Shown here: positions 1 through 6,563 of the stretch, piece by piece
Numbering within the stretch: the stretch's first letter is position 1
Layout: each line of letters opens with the position of its first letter
Source of the DNA: UBA2450 sp045132035
GTDB lineage: Bacteria > Bacillota_I > Bacilli_A > RFN20 > CAG-826
Direction of reading: 5' to 3'
DNA length: 14,894 nt
Assembly: GCA_045132035.1 (NCBI GenBank)
Contig: JBGURM010000111.1
Location: 1-14,894, forward strand
Program-made: the position numbers and the translations under genes
The notes under the pieces: model-generated
Database searches by the model: none
Seen by the model: only the letters and a program-made list of their open reading frames with translations
What the model was told of the DNA's origin: nothing

Positions 1-200
1 AACTTCAAGTCCTTCAAATGAAAAAAGACGCTGAAAACGATATAGCTCGTATGGAAATGGAAGCGCAAGAACAAATCAAAAAAGAGATTGTTAATGTTGC
101 TTTAGATGCATCCGCTGAGTTACTAGGAAGAGAAGTATCTTCTAAAGACAATACCCGTTTACTTGAAGAATTTGTTGAGGAAGTTAAGAAGAACAAATAA
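1..200 (+). CDS. atpF: ATP synthase F0 subunit b, C-terminal part (partial)
   Basis: This is the 3' end of the gene for the b subunit, the peripheral stalk that ties membrane F0 to the F1 head. The reading frame is open from base 3, with no start inside the window, so the Met at base 18 is internal. About 65 residues are visible. They form a charged helix rich in Lys, Glu and Gln with repeated Met and Ala, ending in a Leu/Val/Glu-rich segment, as expected for the dimerising and delta-binding end of b. The membrane helix would lie upstream. The stop (198-200) is two bases before the atpH start, so the two genes are in one operon. Identity rests mainly on position directly before atpH plus the helical character. 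Confidence 0.88.
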   Translation, partial: LQVLQMKKDAENDIARMEMEAQEQIKKEIVNVALDASAELLGREVSSKDNTRLLEEFVEEVKKNK

Positions 201-202
201 TT

Positions 203-730
203 ATGAAAGAAATTACTTCACGATACGCTCAAGCTTTATTTTCTTTAAAAAGAGATTCTAATACCTTAGAGTCAACTCAAAAAGAGATTAAAGAATTAAA
301 GAAGGTTTTTAATGAAAACCCTGATTTCATCGTGGTCTTAGATTCCTCATATTATCCAATCGAAAAGAAGATTGATATTATCGATAAAACCCTTGTTGGA
401 GTGGATGAAGAAATTGTTAATCTAATAAAGATTATTGTTAGAAATCATCGCGCTAAATATGTTATTGATATTTTTGATGGATTTAATTCTTTAGTGAACG
501 AATATCGTGGTGTAGTTGAAGGCTTAGTCTATTCAACTGAAAAACTAAGTGAAGAACAATTAGAAAAACTCAACCAAACAATTAGTAAAGTAGAAAAACG
601 ACCTACTGAACTAATTAACAAAATTGATCCAACCTTAATCGGTGGAGTTAAAGTCGTTATTAATGATCATATCTATGATGGAAGTATCAAACATCATATA
701 GAAGATATGAAGATATCCTTACTCAAATAG
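203..730 (+). CDS. atpH: ATP synthase F1 subunit delta (OSCP)
   Basis: The delta subunit sits on top of the alpha/beta hexamer and holds the peripheral stalk. The product has 175 residues, the normal family length. It begins with the typical pattern of a short start followed by R-YAQALF (residues about 7-13), then an all-helical N-terminal domain. It ends with the conserved C-terminal segment LIGGVKVVINDHIYDGSIKHH (positions about 146-166), in which the family motif G-G-x-x-V-x-x-x-x-x-x-D-G-S is clear. No strong SD precedes the ATG, but atpF ends two bases earlier, so translation is probably coupled. The stop codon forms part of the atpA SD. Function is known for the family and nothing is unusual here. 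Confidence 0.96.
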   Translation: MKEITSRYAQALFSLKRDSNTLESTQKEIKELKKVFNENPDFIVVLDSSYYPIEKKIDIIDKTLVGVDEEIVNLIKIIVRNHRAKYVIDIFDGFNSLVNEYRGVVEGLVYSTEKLSEEQLEKLNQTISKVEKRPTELINKIDPTLIGGVKVVINDHIYDGSIKHHIEDMKISLLK

Positions 731-741
731 GAGGACAAGAT

Positions 742-2253
742 ATGAAGCTAAACACAAATGAAATTAGCGCTTTAATCAAAGAACAAATAAAAAATTATCA
801 TCGTGAAATTGATAGTAGTGATGTTGGAACGGTCATTACTGTTGGAGATGGTATTGCCTTAGTCTATGGACTAAGTGAAGCAATGCTTGGAGAACTTTTA
901 CTATTCCCTAATGATATTTATGGATTAGTGATGAATCTCGAAACCGATCACGTTGGTGCTGTTTTATTAGGTGATGATTCTTTGATTAAAGAAGGTGACG
1001 AAGTTAAACGCACAAAAAGAGTTATGGAAGTTCCTGTAGGAGATGCGCTTCTTGGTAGAGTAGTAAACGCTCTTGGTCAACCAATCGATGGACTTGGACC
1101 AATTGAAACAAATAAACTTCGACCAATTGAAGTTATTGCTCCAGGAGTTATCACTCGTAAGAGTGTTGATACTCCTTTAGAAACTGGTATAACAATGATT
1201 GATGCGATTACTCCTATTGGTAGAGGACAAAGAGAGTTAATCATCGGTGATCGTCAAACTGGAAAGACCGCGATTGCAATCGATACGATTATCAACCAAA
1301 AAGGCAAAGGTGTTTATTGTATTTATGTCGCGATTGGACAAAAGAATAGTACAGTTGCTCAAATCGTTGATAAACTCAAAAAACACGGAGCGATGGACTA
1401 TACATTTGTTGTCAGCGCTACCGCTAGTGAACCAGCTCCAATGCTATATGTTGCTCCTTATAGCGGAGTTTCTATGGCGGAAGAGTGGATGTATCAAGGA
1501 AAAGATGTCCTTATTGTTTATGATGATTTAAGTAAACATGCGGTCAGTTATCGTACCTTATCGCTTCTATTAAAAAGAAGCCCAGGAAGAGAAGCTTACC
1601 CAGGTGATGTCTTCTATTTACATAGTAGATTACTTGAAAGAGCGTGCAAATTAGATGAGAAATATGGTGGTGGATCAATCACTGCTTTACCAATTGTTGA
1701 AACTCAGTCTGGTGATATCAGTGCTTATATTCCTACTAATGTTATTTCTATTACCGATGGTCAAATCTTCTTAGTTACTGACTTATTTAACGCTGGTCAA
1801 AGACCTGCTATTGACGCTGGATTATCAGTTTCCCGTGTTGGTGGAGCAGCTCAAACAAAAGCGATGAAACAAGTCGCAAGAAGCTTAAAAATCGATTTAG
1901 CGAGCTTTGAAGAAATGAAATCATTCTCTCAATTTGGTAGTGATTTGGATGCTTCAACTGTAGCGATATTAAAGCACGGTGAAGCCTTATTAGAAGTTTT
2001 AAAACAACCACAATATAATCCATATCCACTAGAAAAAGAGATTACATATCTATTCTTAGCAAAAAATAAATATTTGGATAATTTAGCCAAAAATAAAATT
2101 AAAGACTTCTTAACCAATGCTTATCAATATATCGAAATTAATGGTAAAGATGTTTTAAATGACATCGCTACTAATAAAGAGATTAGTGAAGCTAATGAAA
2201 AGAAGCTTATTGATTTAATCAATAAATTTGTTGAAATTAATAAAGGTGAATAA
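742..2253 (+). CDS. atpA: ATP synthase F1 subunit alpha
   Basis: The alpha subunit is the non-catalytic nucleotide-binding subunit of the F1 hexamer, on the cytoplasmic side of the membrane. Its 503 residues match the family length. Visible signatures are the N-terminal beta-barrel (about 25-95), the Walker A loop GDRQTGKT at 169-176, and the alpha/beta signature PAIDAGLSVS followed by RVGGAAQ. The Arg of that last motif is the arginine finger reaching into the catalytic site. The usual Asn of PAIN is Asp here, which the signature pattern tolerates. A strong SD (AGGAGG, overlapping the atpH stop) precedes the ATG. The stop overlaps the atpG start as TAATG, so the two are coupled. Confidence 0.99.
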   Translation: MKLNTNEISALIKEQIKNYHREIDSSDVGTVITVGDGIALVYGLSEAMLGELLLFPNDIYGLVMNLETDHVGAVLLGDDSLIKEGDEVKRTKRVMEVPVGDALLGRVVNALGQPIDGLGPIETNKLRPIEVIAPGVITRKSVDTPLETGITMIDAITPIGRGQRELIIGDRQTGKTAIAIDTIINQKGKGVYCIYVAIGQKNSTVAQIVDKLKKHGAMDYTFVVSATASEPAPMLYVAPYSGVSMAEEWMYQGKDVLIVYDDLSKHAVSYRTLSLLLKRSPGREAYPGDVFYLHSRLLERACKLDEKYGGGSITALPIVETQSGDISAYIPTNVISITDGQIFLVTDLFNAGQRPAIDAGLSVSRVGGAAQTKAMKQVARSLKIDLASFEEMKSFSQFGSDLDASTVAILKHGEALLEVLKQPQYNPYPLEKEITYLFLAKNKYLDNLAKNKIKDFLTNAYQYIEINGKDVLNDIATNKEISEANEKKLIDLINKFVEINKGE

Positions 2254-3092
2254 TGTCTCAAAACGTTGTCAAAATCAAATCGAGAATCAAATCTGTTAGT
2301 GGAGCATATAAAGTTACAAGTGCGATGAAACTTGTTTCTACTGTTAAACTTAAGCAGTGGAGAAATAAAATGCTCGCTAATAAGGAGTACGCTGAGCAAT
2401 ATGATGAAATTGCTAGATTACTTTTACTATTCTCTAAAAAGATTAAATCACCATATTTTGAGACTAATGAATCTGATAAAAAATTATATTTAATAGTTTC
2501 TTCAACCTTAGGGTTATGTGGAAGCTACAATAACAACATATTCAAAGTTAGTGATGCAAAAATCACTGAAAATGACGACGCGATTATCTTAGGACAAAAA
2601 GGTATTGCTCATTATGAAAACGGAGACTTTAAAGTTATTGATGATTTTAGTGAATCATATTCAATTGATAATAAATCCATAATCAATAACATTATTAGTT
2701 TTGTTTTAGAAGAATATAAAAAAGGAACATATTCTGAAGTTCACATCATCTATTCAGAATATAAAAACTCCTTAGTCTTCTTAGCGAAAGATTATCAACT
2801 TCTTCCACTTAAATTTGAAGTTGAAGACACTAATGAATATCCTCCAATCATGGAGCCAAGTCCAAAAGAATTAGTTGACACTCTTATACCTTTCTATATT
2901 GGAACTCAATTACATTCCAAACTCTTAGAAAGTGAAGTGTGTGAACAAGGCGCTAGAAGTAACGCGATGGAAAACGCCACAAATAACGCCAAAGACTTAT
3001 TAGAAGAATTAAAAATTGAATTTAATAAAGCTAGACAAGCTGCTATTACTCAAGAAATCACTGAGATTGTGGCGGCAAGTAAAGCAGTATAA
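2253..3092 (+). CDS. atpG: ATP synthase F1 subunit gamma
   Basis: The gamma subunit is the central rotor shaft that couples proton (or ion) flow to catalysis. The 279 residues show both conserved ends. The N-terminal helix contains IKSRIKSV followed by KVTSAMKLV. The C-terminal helix contains ARSNAMENATNNA, NKARQA and ITQEITEIV, the most conserved stretch of the family. The central Rossmann-like domain is divergent, as is common. The start overlaps the atpA stop by one base (TAATG), and an AAAGGTGA stretch at about 2243-2250 can serve as SD. Confidence 0.98.
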   Translation: MSQNVVKIKSRIKSVSGAYKVTSAMKLVSTVKLKQWRNKMLANKEYAEQYDEIARLLLLFSKKIKSPYFETNESDKKLYLIVSSTLGLCGSYNNNIFKVSDAKITENDDAIILGQKGIAHYENGDFKVIDDFSESYSIDNKSIINNIISFVLEEYKKGTYSEVHIIYSEYKNSLVFLAKDYQLLPLKFEVEDTNEYPPIMEPSPKELVDTLIPFYIGTQLHSKLLESEVCEQGARSNAMENATNNAKDLLEELKIEFNKARQAAITQEITEIVAASKAV

Positions 3093-3106
3093 GGAGGTCA
3101 AACTCA

Positions 3107-4519
3107 ATGAAAGAAAAACCAGTTGTTAAAGGAAAAATCGTCCAAGCTGTTGGACCAATTGTTGACGTTGAATTTAAAGATCAACATCTTCCAGAACTTT
3201 TGACTGCTTTAGAGATTAAATTACCTAATGGTAATAAACTCACTACTGAAGTAGCTCAACATATCGGAGATGATGTCGTTAGAAGTGTCGCTATGGGACC
3301 AACTGAAGGATTAGTAAGAGGCTTAGAAGTTATTTCTTTAGAGCACCCAATCGAAGTTCCAGTTGGAAGAGCAACACTAGGAAGAATGTTTAATGTTCTT
3401 GGTGAACCAATTGATGGACTTGAATTAGGTGAAGTTAAAAACGCTAAAAGAATGTCAATTCACCGTAATCCTCCACAATTTAAAGATCAATCAGTTAAAA
3501 CTGAAATCTTTGAAACTGGTATCAAAGTTATCGATTTACTTTGTCCATATGTTAGAGGTGGTAAAATCGGTTTATTTGGTGGCGCTGGTGTTGGTAAAAC
3601 TGTCCTTATACAAGAATTAATGAATAACATCGCTAACGAAAAGGGAGGTATCTCTGTTTTCGCTGGTGTTGGTGAAAGAAGTAGAGAAGGTAATGACCTA
3701 TATTACGAAATGAAAGAGAGTGGTGTTTTAAGTAAAACCGCCCTTATCTTTGGCCAAATGAATGAACCTCCAGGAGCAAGAATGAGAGTTGGCTTATCTG
3801 GACTTACTATGGCGGAATATTTCCGTGATTATGAACATTCAGATGTCCTTCTATTCATCGACAATATTTTCCGTTTCACCCAAGCTGGTAGTGAAGTTTC
3901 TGCTCTTCTTGGTAGAATGCCTTCGGCAGTTGGATATCAACCTACTCTTGCAACCGAAATGGGACAACTTCAAGAAAGAATTACTTCCACAAAAGATGGA
4001 TCAATCACTTCTGTCCAAGCAATTTACGTGCCGGCTGACGACTTAACTGACCCTGCTCCTGCCACAGCGTTCTCTCATTTGGACGCTAAAACAGTTTTGG
4101 ACCGTTCCACAGCAGCGTTAGGAATTTATCCTGCAGTTGATCCACTTAATAGTAGCTCAACCGCCCTTGATCCTCAAATTGTTGGTAAGGAACATTATGA
4201 AGTCGCGCATGGCGTTATAGAGATTCTTGAAAGATATAAAGAACTCAGTGATATCATTGCGATTTTAGGTATGGATGAATTATCTGATGAAGATAAGATA
4301 ATTGTTGAAAGAGCAAGAAGAATTCGTAACTTCCTCTCTCAACCGTTCCACGTTGCCTCTCACTTTAACGGCATTCCTGGAATTTATGTCAAAGTTGAAG
4401 ACACTGTTAGAAGTTTTAAAGCGATTCTTAATGGAGAAGCTGACGATCTTCCAGAAGTTGCCTTCTTATATGTTGGAACAATCGAAGAAGCTAGAGCAAA
4501 GGCAGAAAGTTTAAAATAA
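3107..4519 (+). CDS. atpD: ATP synthase F1 subunit beta
   Basis: The beta subunit is the catalytic subunit that makes or hydrolyses ATP at the alpha/beta interface. The 470 residues show the Walker A loop GGAGVGKT at 158-165, the catalytic Glu in GVGERSREG (E190), a Walker B strand ending LLFIDNIFRF, the PSAVGYQPTLATEMG segment, and the family signature PAVDPLNSSS. The tail contains the FxVAxxF-like segment FHVASHF. The SD AAGGAGG (3091-3097) is the best in the window, nine bases before the ATG and overlapping the atpG stop, which fits the high stoichiometry of beta. The stop overlaps the atpC start (TAATG). Confidence 0.99.
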   Translation: MKEKPVVKGKIVQAVGPIVDVEFKDQHLPELLTALEIKLPNGNKLTTEVAQHIGDDVVRSVAMGPTEGLVRGLEVISLEHPIEVPVGRATLGRMFNVLGEPIDGLELGEVKNAKRMSIHRNPPQFKDQSVKTEIFETGIKVIDLLCPYVRGGKIGLFGGAGVGKTVLIQELMNNIANEKGGISVFAGVGERSREGNDLYYEMKESGVLSKTALIFGQMNEPPGARMRVGLSGLTMAEYFRDYEHSDVLLFIDNIFRFTQAGSEVSALLGRMPSAVGYQPTLATEMGQLQERITSTKDGSITSVQAIYVPADDLTDPAPATAFSHLDAKTVLDRSTAALGIYPAVDPLNSSSTALDPQIVGKEHYEVAHGVIEILERYKELSDIIAILGMDELSDEDKIIVERARRIRNFLSQPFHVASHFNGIPGIYVKVEDTVRSFKAILNGEADDLPEVAFLYVGTIEEARAKAESLK

Positions 4520-4926
4520 TGGATAAGAAACTTAAAGTCATCATTTATACCCCTTATGGGTTATATTTACAAACTGAAGCAGACTATCTTAGTACCACTT
4601 CAGCGGTAGGAGTGATTGGAATATTACCTAATCACGCTCCTTTAGTGTCGACTTTAGAAATATCCAAATTAGTTATTAAAAATAACTCCACCGAAAATAT
4701 CTATGCGATAGGTGGAGGAGTTATTCATATTAAAAAAGACCACACCGTAGTTTTATTAGTCAATTCAATTGAAAGTAAAGATGATATTGATATTGAAAGA
4801 GCTTACGCTGCTAAAAAAAGAGCGGAAGATCGACTTAATGGTAGTGGTGATGAAATAGAAATTAATAGAGCCAAATTGAGCCTACTTAGAGCGATTAATC
4901 GTATTGAAGTAGGCGCTAGAAAATAG
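4519..4926 (+). CDS. atpC: ATP synthase F1 subunit epsilon
   Basis: The epsilon subunit binds gamma and the c-ring and can inhibit ATP hydrolysis through its C-terminal helices. The 135 residues show the two expected parts. The first is an N-terminal beta-sandwich (about 1-85) with the motif GVIGILPNHAPLVSTLE and an AIGGGVIHI strand. The second is a C-terminal helical pair (about 90-135) rich in Ala, Arg and Lys, with the DIDIERAYAAKKRAE segment. Both domains are present, so the inhibitory arm has not been lost. The gene starts on the last base of the atpD stop, and its own stop is part of the ppa SD. Confidence 0.97.
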   Translation: MDKKLKVIIYTPYGLYLQTEADYLSTTSAVGVIGILPNHAPLVSTLEISKLVIKNNSTENIYAIGGGVIHIKKDHTVVLLVNSIESKDDIDIERAYAAKKRAEDRLNGSGDEIEINRAKLSLLRAINRIEVGARK

Positions 4927-4939
4927 GAGGAGTTTATTT

Positions 4940-5503
4940 ATGCATCCATGGCACGACGTAAAAGCAAGTAGAATTACACCAGACAAGTTTTTGGCGTTAA
5001 TTGAAATCTCAAAAGCAAGCAAAAACAAATACGAATTAGATAAAGAAACCGGACATTTAATTCTCGATAGAGTACTTTTTACAAGTACTCACTATCCACA
5101 AAATTATGGTTTTATTCCAAGAACTTACGCTAGAGACTATGACCCACTTGATGTTTTAGTTTTATGTAGTGAAAGTATCATTCCAATGAGTTTTGTGGAA
5201 TGTAAACCAATCGGTGTTCTTATTATGACGGATAACGGATTATTTGATGAAAAAATCATTGCTGTTCCTCTTAATGATCCGTTTTATTCTCCATATGACA
5301 ATATCACTGATATCCCAAGTCACATTATGGATGAAATTAAACACTTCTTCTCAGTTTATAAAACTCTTGAAGGTAAATCTACTGCAGTAGATGAAGTGAA
5401 AGATGTGACTGTCGCTAAAGAGATTATTGCGGAATGTATCAAACAATATAAAGCGGTCATTGAACCAACTTATTTAGCAAAAAGAAAAGCACAAGGGTTT
5501 TAA
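4940..5503 (+). CDS. ppa: Soluble inorganic pyrophosphatase, family I
   Basis: This enzyme hydrolyses pyrophosphate to two phosphates in the cytoplasm, pulling biosynthetic reactions forward. The 187 residues match family I in order: NKYELDKETG (substrate-binding Lys/Glu region), DRVL, THYPQNYGFIP, then DYDPLDVLV, which carries the metal-binding Asp cluster normally written DGDPxDV. The strand with MTD and FDEK (further metal ligands plus Lys) and HFFSVYKTLEGK (the Tyr-Lys pair) follow. The only small departure is Tyr in place of the usual Gly in DGDP. The SD AGGAGGA (4925-4931) overlaps the atpC stop, nine bases before the ATG, so the gene is read with the ATP synthase operon. The following gene begins directly after its stop. 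Confidence 0.97.
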   Translation: MHPWHDVKASRITPDKFLALIEISKASKNKYELDKETGHLILDRVLFTSTHYPQNYGFIPRTYARDYDPLDVLVLCSESIIPMSFVECKPIGVLIMTDNGLFDEKIIAVPLNDPFYSPYDNITDIPSHIMDEIKHFFSVYKTLEGKSTAVDEVKDVTVAKEIIAECIKQYKAVIEPTYLAKRKAQGF

Positions 5504-6031
5504 ATGATTCATATCGTTTTATATCGACCAGAAAAGCCACAAAATACTGGTAACATCATGAGAACATGTGTAGCAATCAATGCGACACTTGATATCATTG
5601 GTCCAATCTCCTTTTCATTAAATGAAAAAGATCTCTTACGAGCAGGGATGGATTATATTGAATCACTCAAATGGAATTTCTATCCAACTTATGATGACTA
5701 TTTAAAAGCGTATCCTAACGCGGATACATATTATGTGACGAGATATTCTAATAAAGTCTATTCAACGTTTGATTTCTCAAATAATATCAAAGACATCTTC
5801 CTGATGTTTGGAAGAGAATCAACCGGAATTCCTCATGATATATTAAAAAGTCATCCAGATCGATTACTTAGAATTCCAATGGTCCCAGAAGCGAGGAGTT
5901 TGAACCTATCGAATTCAGTAGCGATTGTGGTCTATGAAGTATTAAGACAACAAGGATTCAATAATCTAAGTACGGCAGAAGCAATTAAAGGTGAAAACTT
6001 TTTAATTAATGAAACTAAAATTGAAGAATGA
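5504..6031 (+). CDS. trmL: tRNA (cytidine/uridine-34-2'-O)-methyltransferase TrmL
   Basis: This is a SPOUT-fold enzyme that methylates the ribose of the wobble base (position 34) of certain leucine tRNAs, using SAM bound in a trefoil knot. Its 175 residues and motifs match TrmL closely: N-terminal VLYRPEKPQNTGNIMRTC, then ISFSLNEKDLLRAGMDY, the FGRESTGIP loop, and the knot segment LRIPMVPEARSLNLSNSVAI followed by YEVLRQQ. These cover the three conserved SPOUT motifs. The ATG touches the ppa stop (TAAATG) with only a weak upstream AGGG, so translational coupling is likely. It ends in TGA. It is the last gene of the plus-strand operon. Confidence 0.95.
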   Translation: MIHIVLYRPEKPQNTGNIMRTCVAINATLDIIGPISFSLNEKDLLRAGMDYIESLKWNFYPTYDDYLKAYPNADTYYVTRYSNKVYSTFDFSNNIKDIFLMFGRESTGIPHDILKSHPDRLLRIPMVPEARSLNLSNSVAIVVYEVLRQQGFNNLSTAEAIKGENFLINETKIEE

Positions 6032-6048
6032 AAATTTCTTCTTTTTTA
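6023..6048 (+). terminator. Possible intrinsic terminator after trmL
   Basis: A six-base inverted repeat (GAAGAA at 6023-6028 and TTCTTC at 6036-6041) with a seven-base loop is followed by six Ts. The stem starts inside the trmL 3' end and contains its stop codon in the loop. With only two G-C pairs it is a weak hairpin, but it lies where the ATP synthase/ppa/trmL operon should end and no better candidate is seen before the next promoter. Confidence 0.42.
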
Positions 6049-6084
6049 TTAATATTTTTTTCTATATATGTCAAAAAAATGATT

Positions 6085-6105
6085 ATATAGACTTAAAGTC
6101 TATAT
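6085..6105. repeat. Perfect inverted repeat, possible operator or hairpin
   Basis: Two ten-base arms (ATATAGACTT at 6085-6094 and its reverse complement AAGTCTATAT at 6096-6105) flank a single central A. As RNA it could form a nine-base stem with a three-base loop, but no T-run follows, so it is not a classic terminator. It contains the GACTT/AAGTC core, which makes it less trivial than plain A/T alternation. It lies about 85 bases upstream of the -35 of the next gene. Function unknown. Confidence 0.5.
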
Positions 6106-6149
6106 CTTAGTGAAAAATATATAAAAAAATAATTTGAAAAATATTAAAG

Positions 6150-6171
6150 TTATATATTATATAATATATAA
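6150..6171. repeat. AT-only perfect palindrome
   Basis: A 22-base palindrome made only of A and T occupies 6150-6171, centred between 6160 and 6161. Each half reads TTATATATTAT from its outer end inwards. It ends 18 bases before the -35 box of the next promoter, a position used by activators and by UP-like AT-rich elements. Because the whole gap is extremely AT-rich, a chance palindrome of low complexity is quite possible. Confidence 0.35.
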
Positions 6172-6189
6172 AAAATTTTTAAAAACCTA

Positions 6190-6217
6190 TTGACATTTGC
6201 TAAAAAAGGACTATGAT
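6190..6217 (+). promoter_or_regulatory. Sigma-A type promoter of the 74-residue gene
   Basis: A perfect TTGACA (-35, 6190-6195) and TATGAT (-10, 6212-6217) are separated by 16 bases. This is the best match to the housekeeping consensus in the window. Transcription should start at about 6223-6225, giving a leader of roughly 60 bases. The strength of this promoter for one small gene is notable. Confidence 0.8.
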
Positions 6218-6232
6218 ATAGGTGTTTTTAAT

Positions 6233-6281
6233 CAATACCTCGTCCTAAGCACGACGTTAAACTACTGAAAGAGAGGTATTG
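6233..6281 (+). promoter_or_regulatory. Leader stem that can sequester the SD
   Basis: CAATACCTC at 6233-6241 is the exact reverse complement of GAGGTATTG at 6273-6281. The right arm contains the GAGG core of the Shine-Dalgarno site (GAGAGG, 6271-6276) of the gene starting at 6285. The nine-pair stem with four G-C pairs closes a 31-base loop, in which a second small hairpin (CGTC 6241-6244 with GACG 6253-6256) can form; base 6241 is shared by the two helices. With the stem closed, ribosomes would not reach the SD. This resembles leaders used for translational control by temperature, ligand or protein, but which applies here is not shown by the sequence. Confidence 0.6.
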
Positions 6282-6284
6282 TCT

Positions 6285-6509
6285 ATGAAACATTATATTC
6301 TTACCGCTGTTGTAGACGGCGAAGATGTTAAGCTAAGAAAATCCGTTTTCACTAGTAGAGACGATGCTATTGATTATATGTTCAACTACTATAAGAATCA
6401 TTTCATCTATAACTTACAAGTTGAAGACGAACACATTATTGCTGGTAACAAGCACAGCATCGAATACGTTTGTGATTATTACAATCGTTTCACAGTTACT
6501 CGCTTATAA
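6285..6509 (+). CDS. Uncharacterised 74-residue protein
   Basis: I do not recognise this family. The ATG at 6285 is chosen because GAGAGG (6271-6276) lies eight bases upstream; the in-frame TTG at 6279 is only two bases from that SD and is unlikely. The product is soluble, with no signal peptide or membrane segment. It seems to have two N-terminal strands (YILTAVVDG, then DVKLRKSVFTS), a helix (about 24-38, RDDAIDYMFNYYKNHF), and a strand-rich C-terminal half. It is unusually rich in Tyr, Phe and His and has one Cys (near residue 63). The gene stands alone, with a near-consensus promoter, a structured leader and a strong terminator, which suggests a highly expressed, independently controlled small protein. 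Base use looks native. It could be a small regulator or binding protein, but nothing visible proves a function. Confidence 0.85.
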   Translation: MKHYILTAVVDGEDVKLRKSVFTSRDDAIDYMFNYYKNHFIYNLQVEDEHIIAGNKHSIEYVCDYYNRFTVTRL

Positions 6510-6536
6510 TATTTAGCTAAAACAAATAAAAAATAT

Positions 6537-6563
6537 GACCATTAGTTTCTAATGGTCTTTTTT
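6537..6563. terminator. Strong bidirectional intrinsic terminator
   Basis: A perfect nine-base stem (GACCATTAG at 6537-6545 and CTAATGGTC at 6549-6557) with a TTT loop is followed by six Ts on the plus strand (6558-6563). On the minus strand the same stem is followed by an ATATTTTTTATTTG-type T-rich run (bases 6536 downward). It therefore serves both convergent genes, the 74-residue gene and rqcH. The plus-strand T-run overlaps the stop codon of rqcH (6562-6564). Confidence 0.9.

Noticed and set aside
18..200. A complete 60-residue gene starting at base 18
   Set aside because: The frame is open to the window edge and position and character fit the 3' end of atpF; the Met is internal.
1808..2399. 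Open frames on the minus strand inside atpA/atpG, and similar ones elsewhere (for example 8175-8456, 13141-13407, 14129-14371)
   Set aside because: They lie antisense to well-conserved genes, have no SD or promoter and show no recognisable domains.
6029..6080. TGA read as Trp, extending trmL
   Set aside because: Trp is TGG throughout, TrmL already has full family length at the TGA, and the rsmB-like gene also stops sensibly at TGA overlapping rlmN.
6279..6284. In-frame TTG as an earlier start for the 74-residue protein
   Set aside because: It lies only two bases after GAGAGG, too close for initiation, and within the leader stem; the ATG at 6285 has an eight-base spacing.
6032..6284. Known riboswitch, tRNA or T-box in the 253-base gap
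   Set aside because: No cloverleaf, T-box motif or familiar riboswitch core was seen; only the promoter, palindromes and SD-hiding stem are supported.
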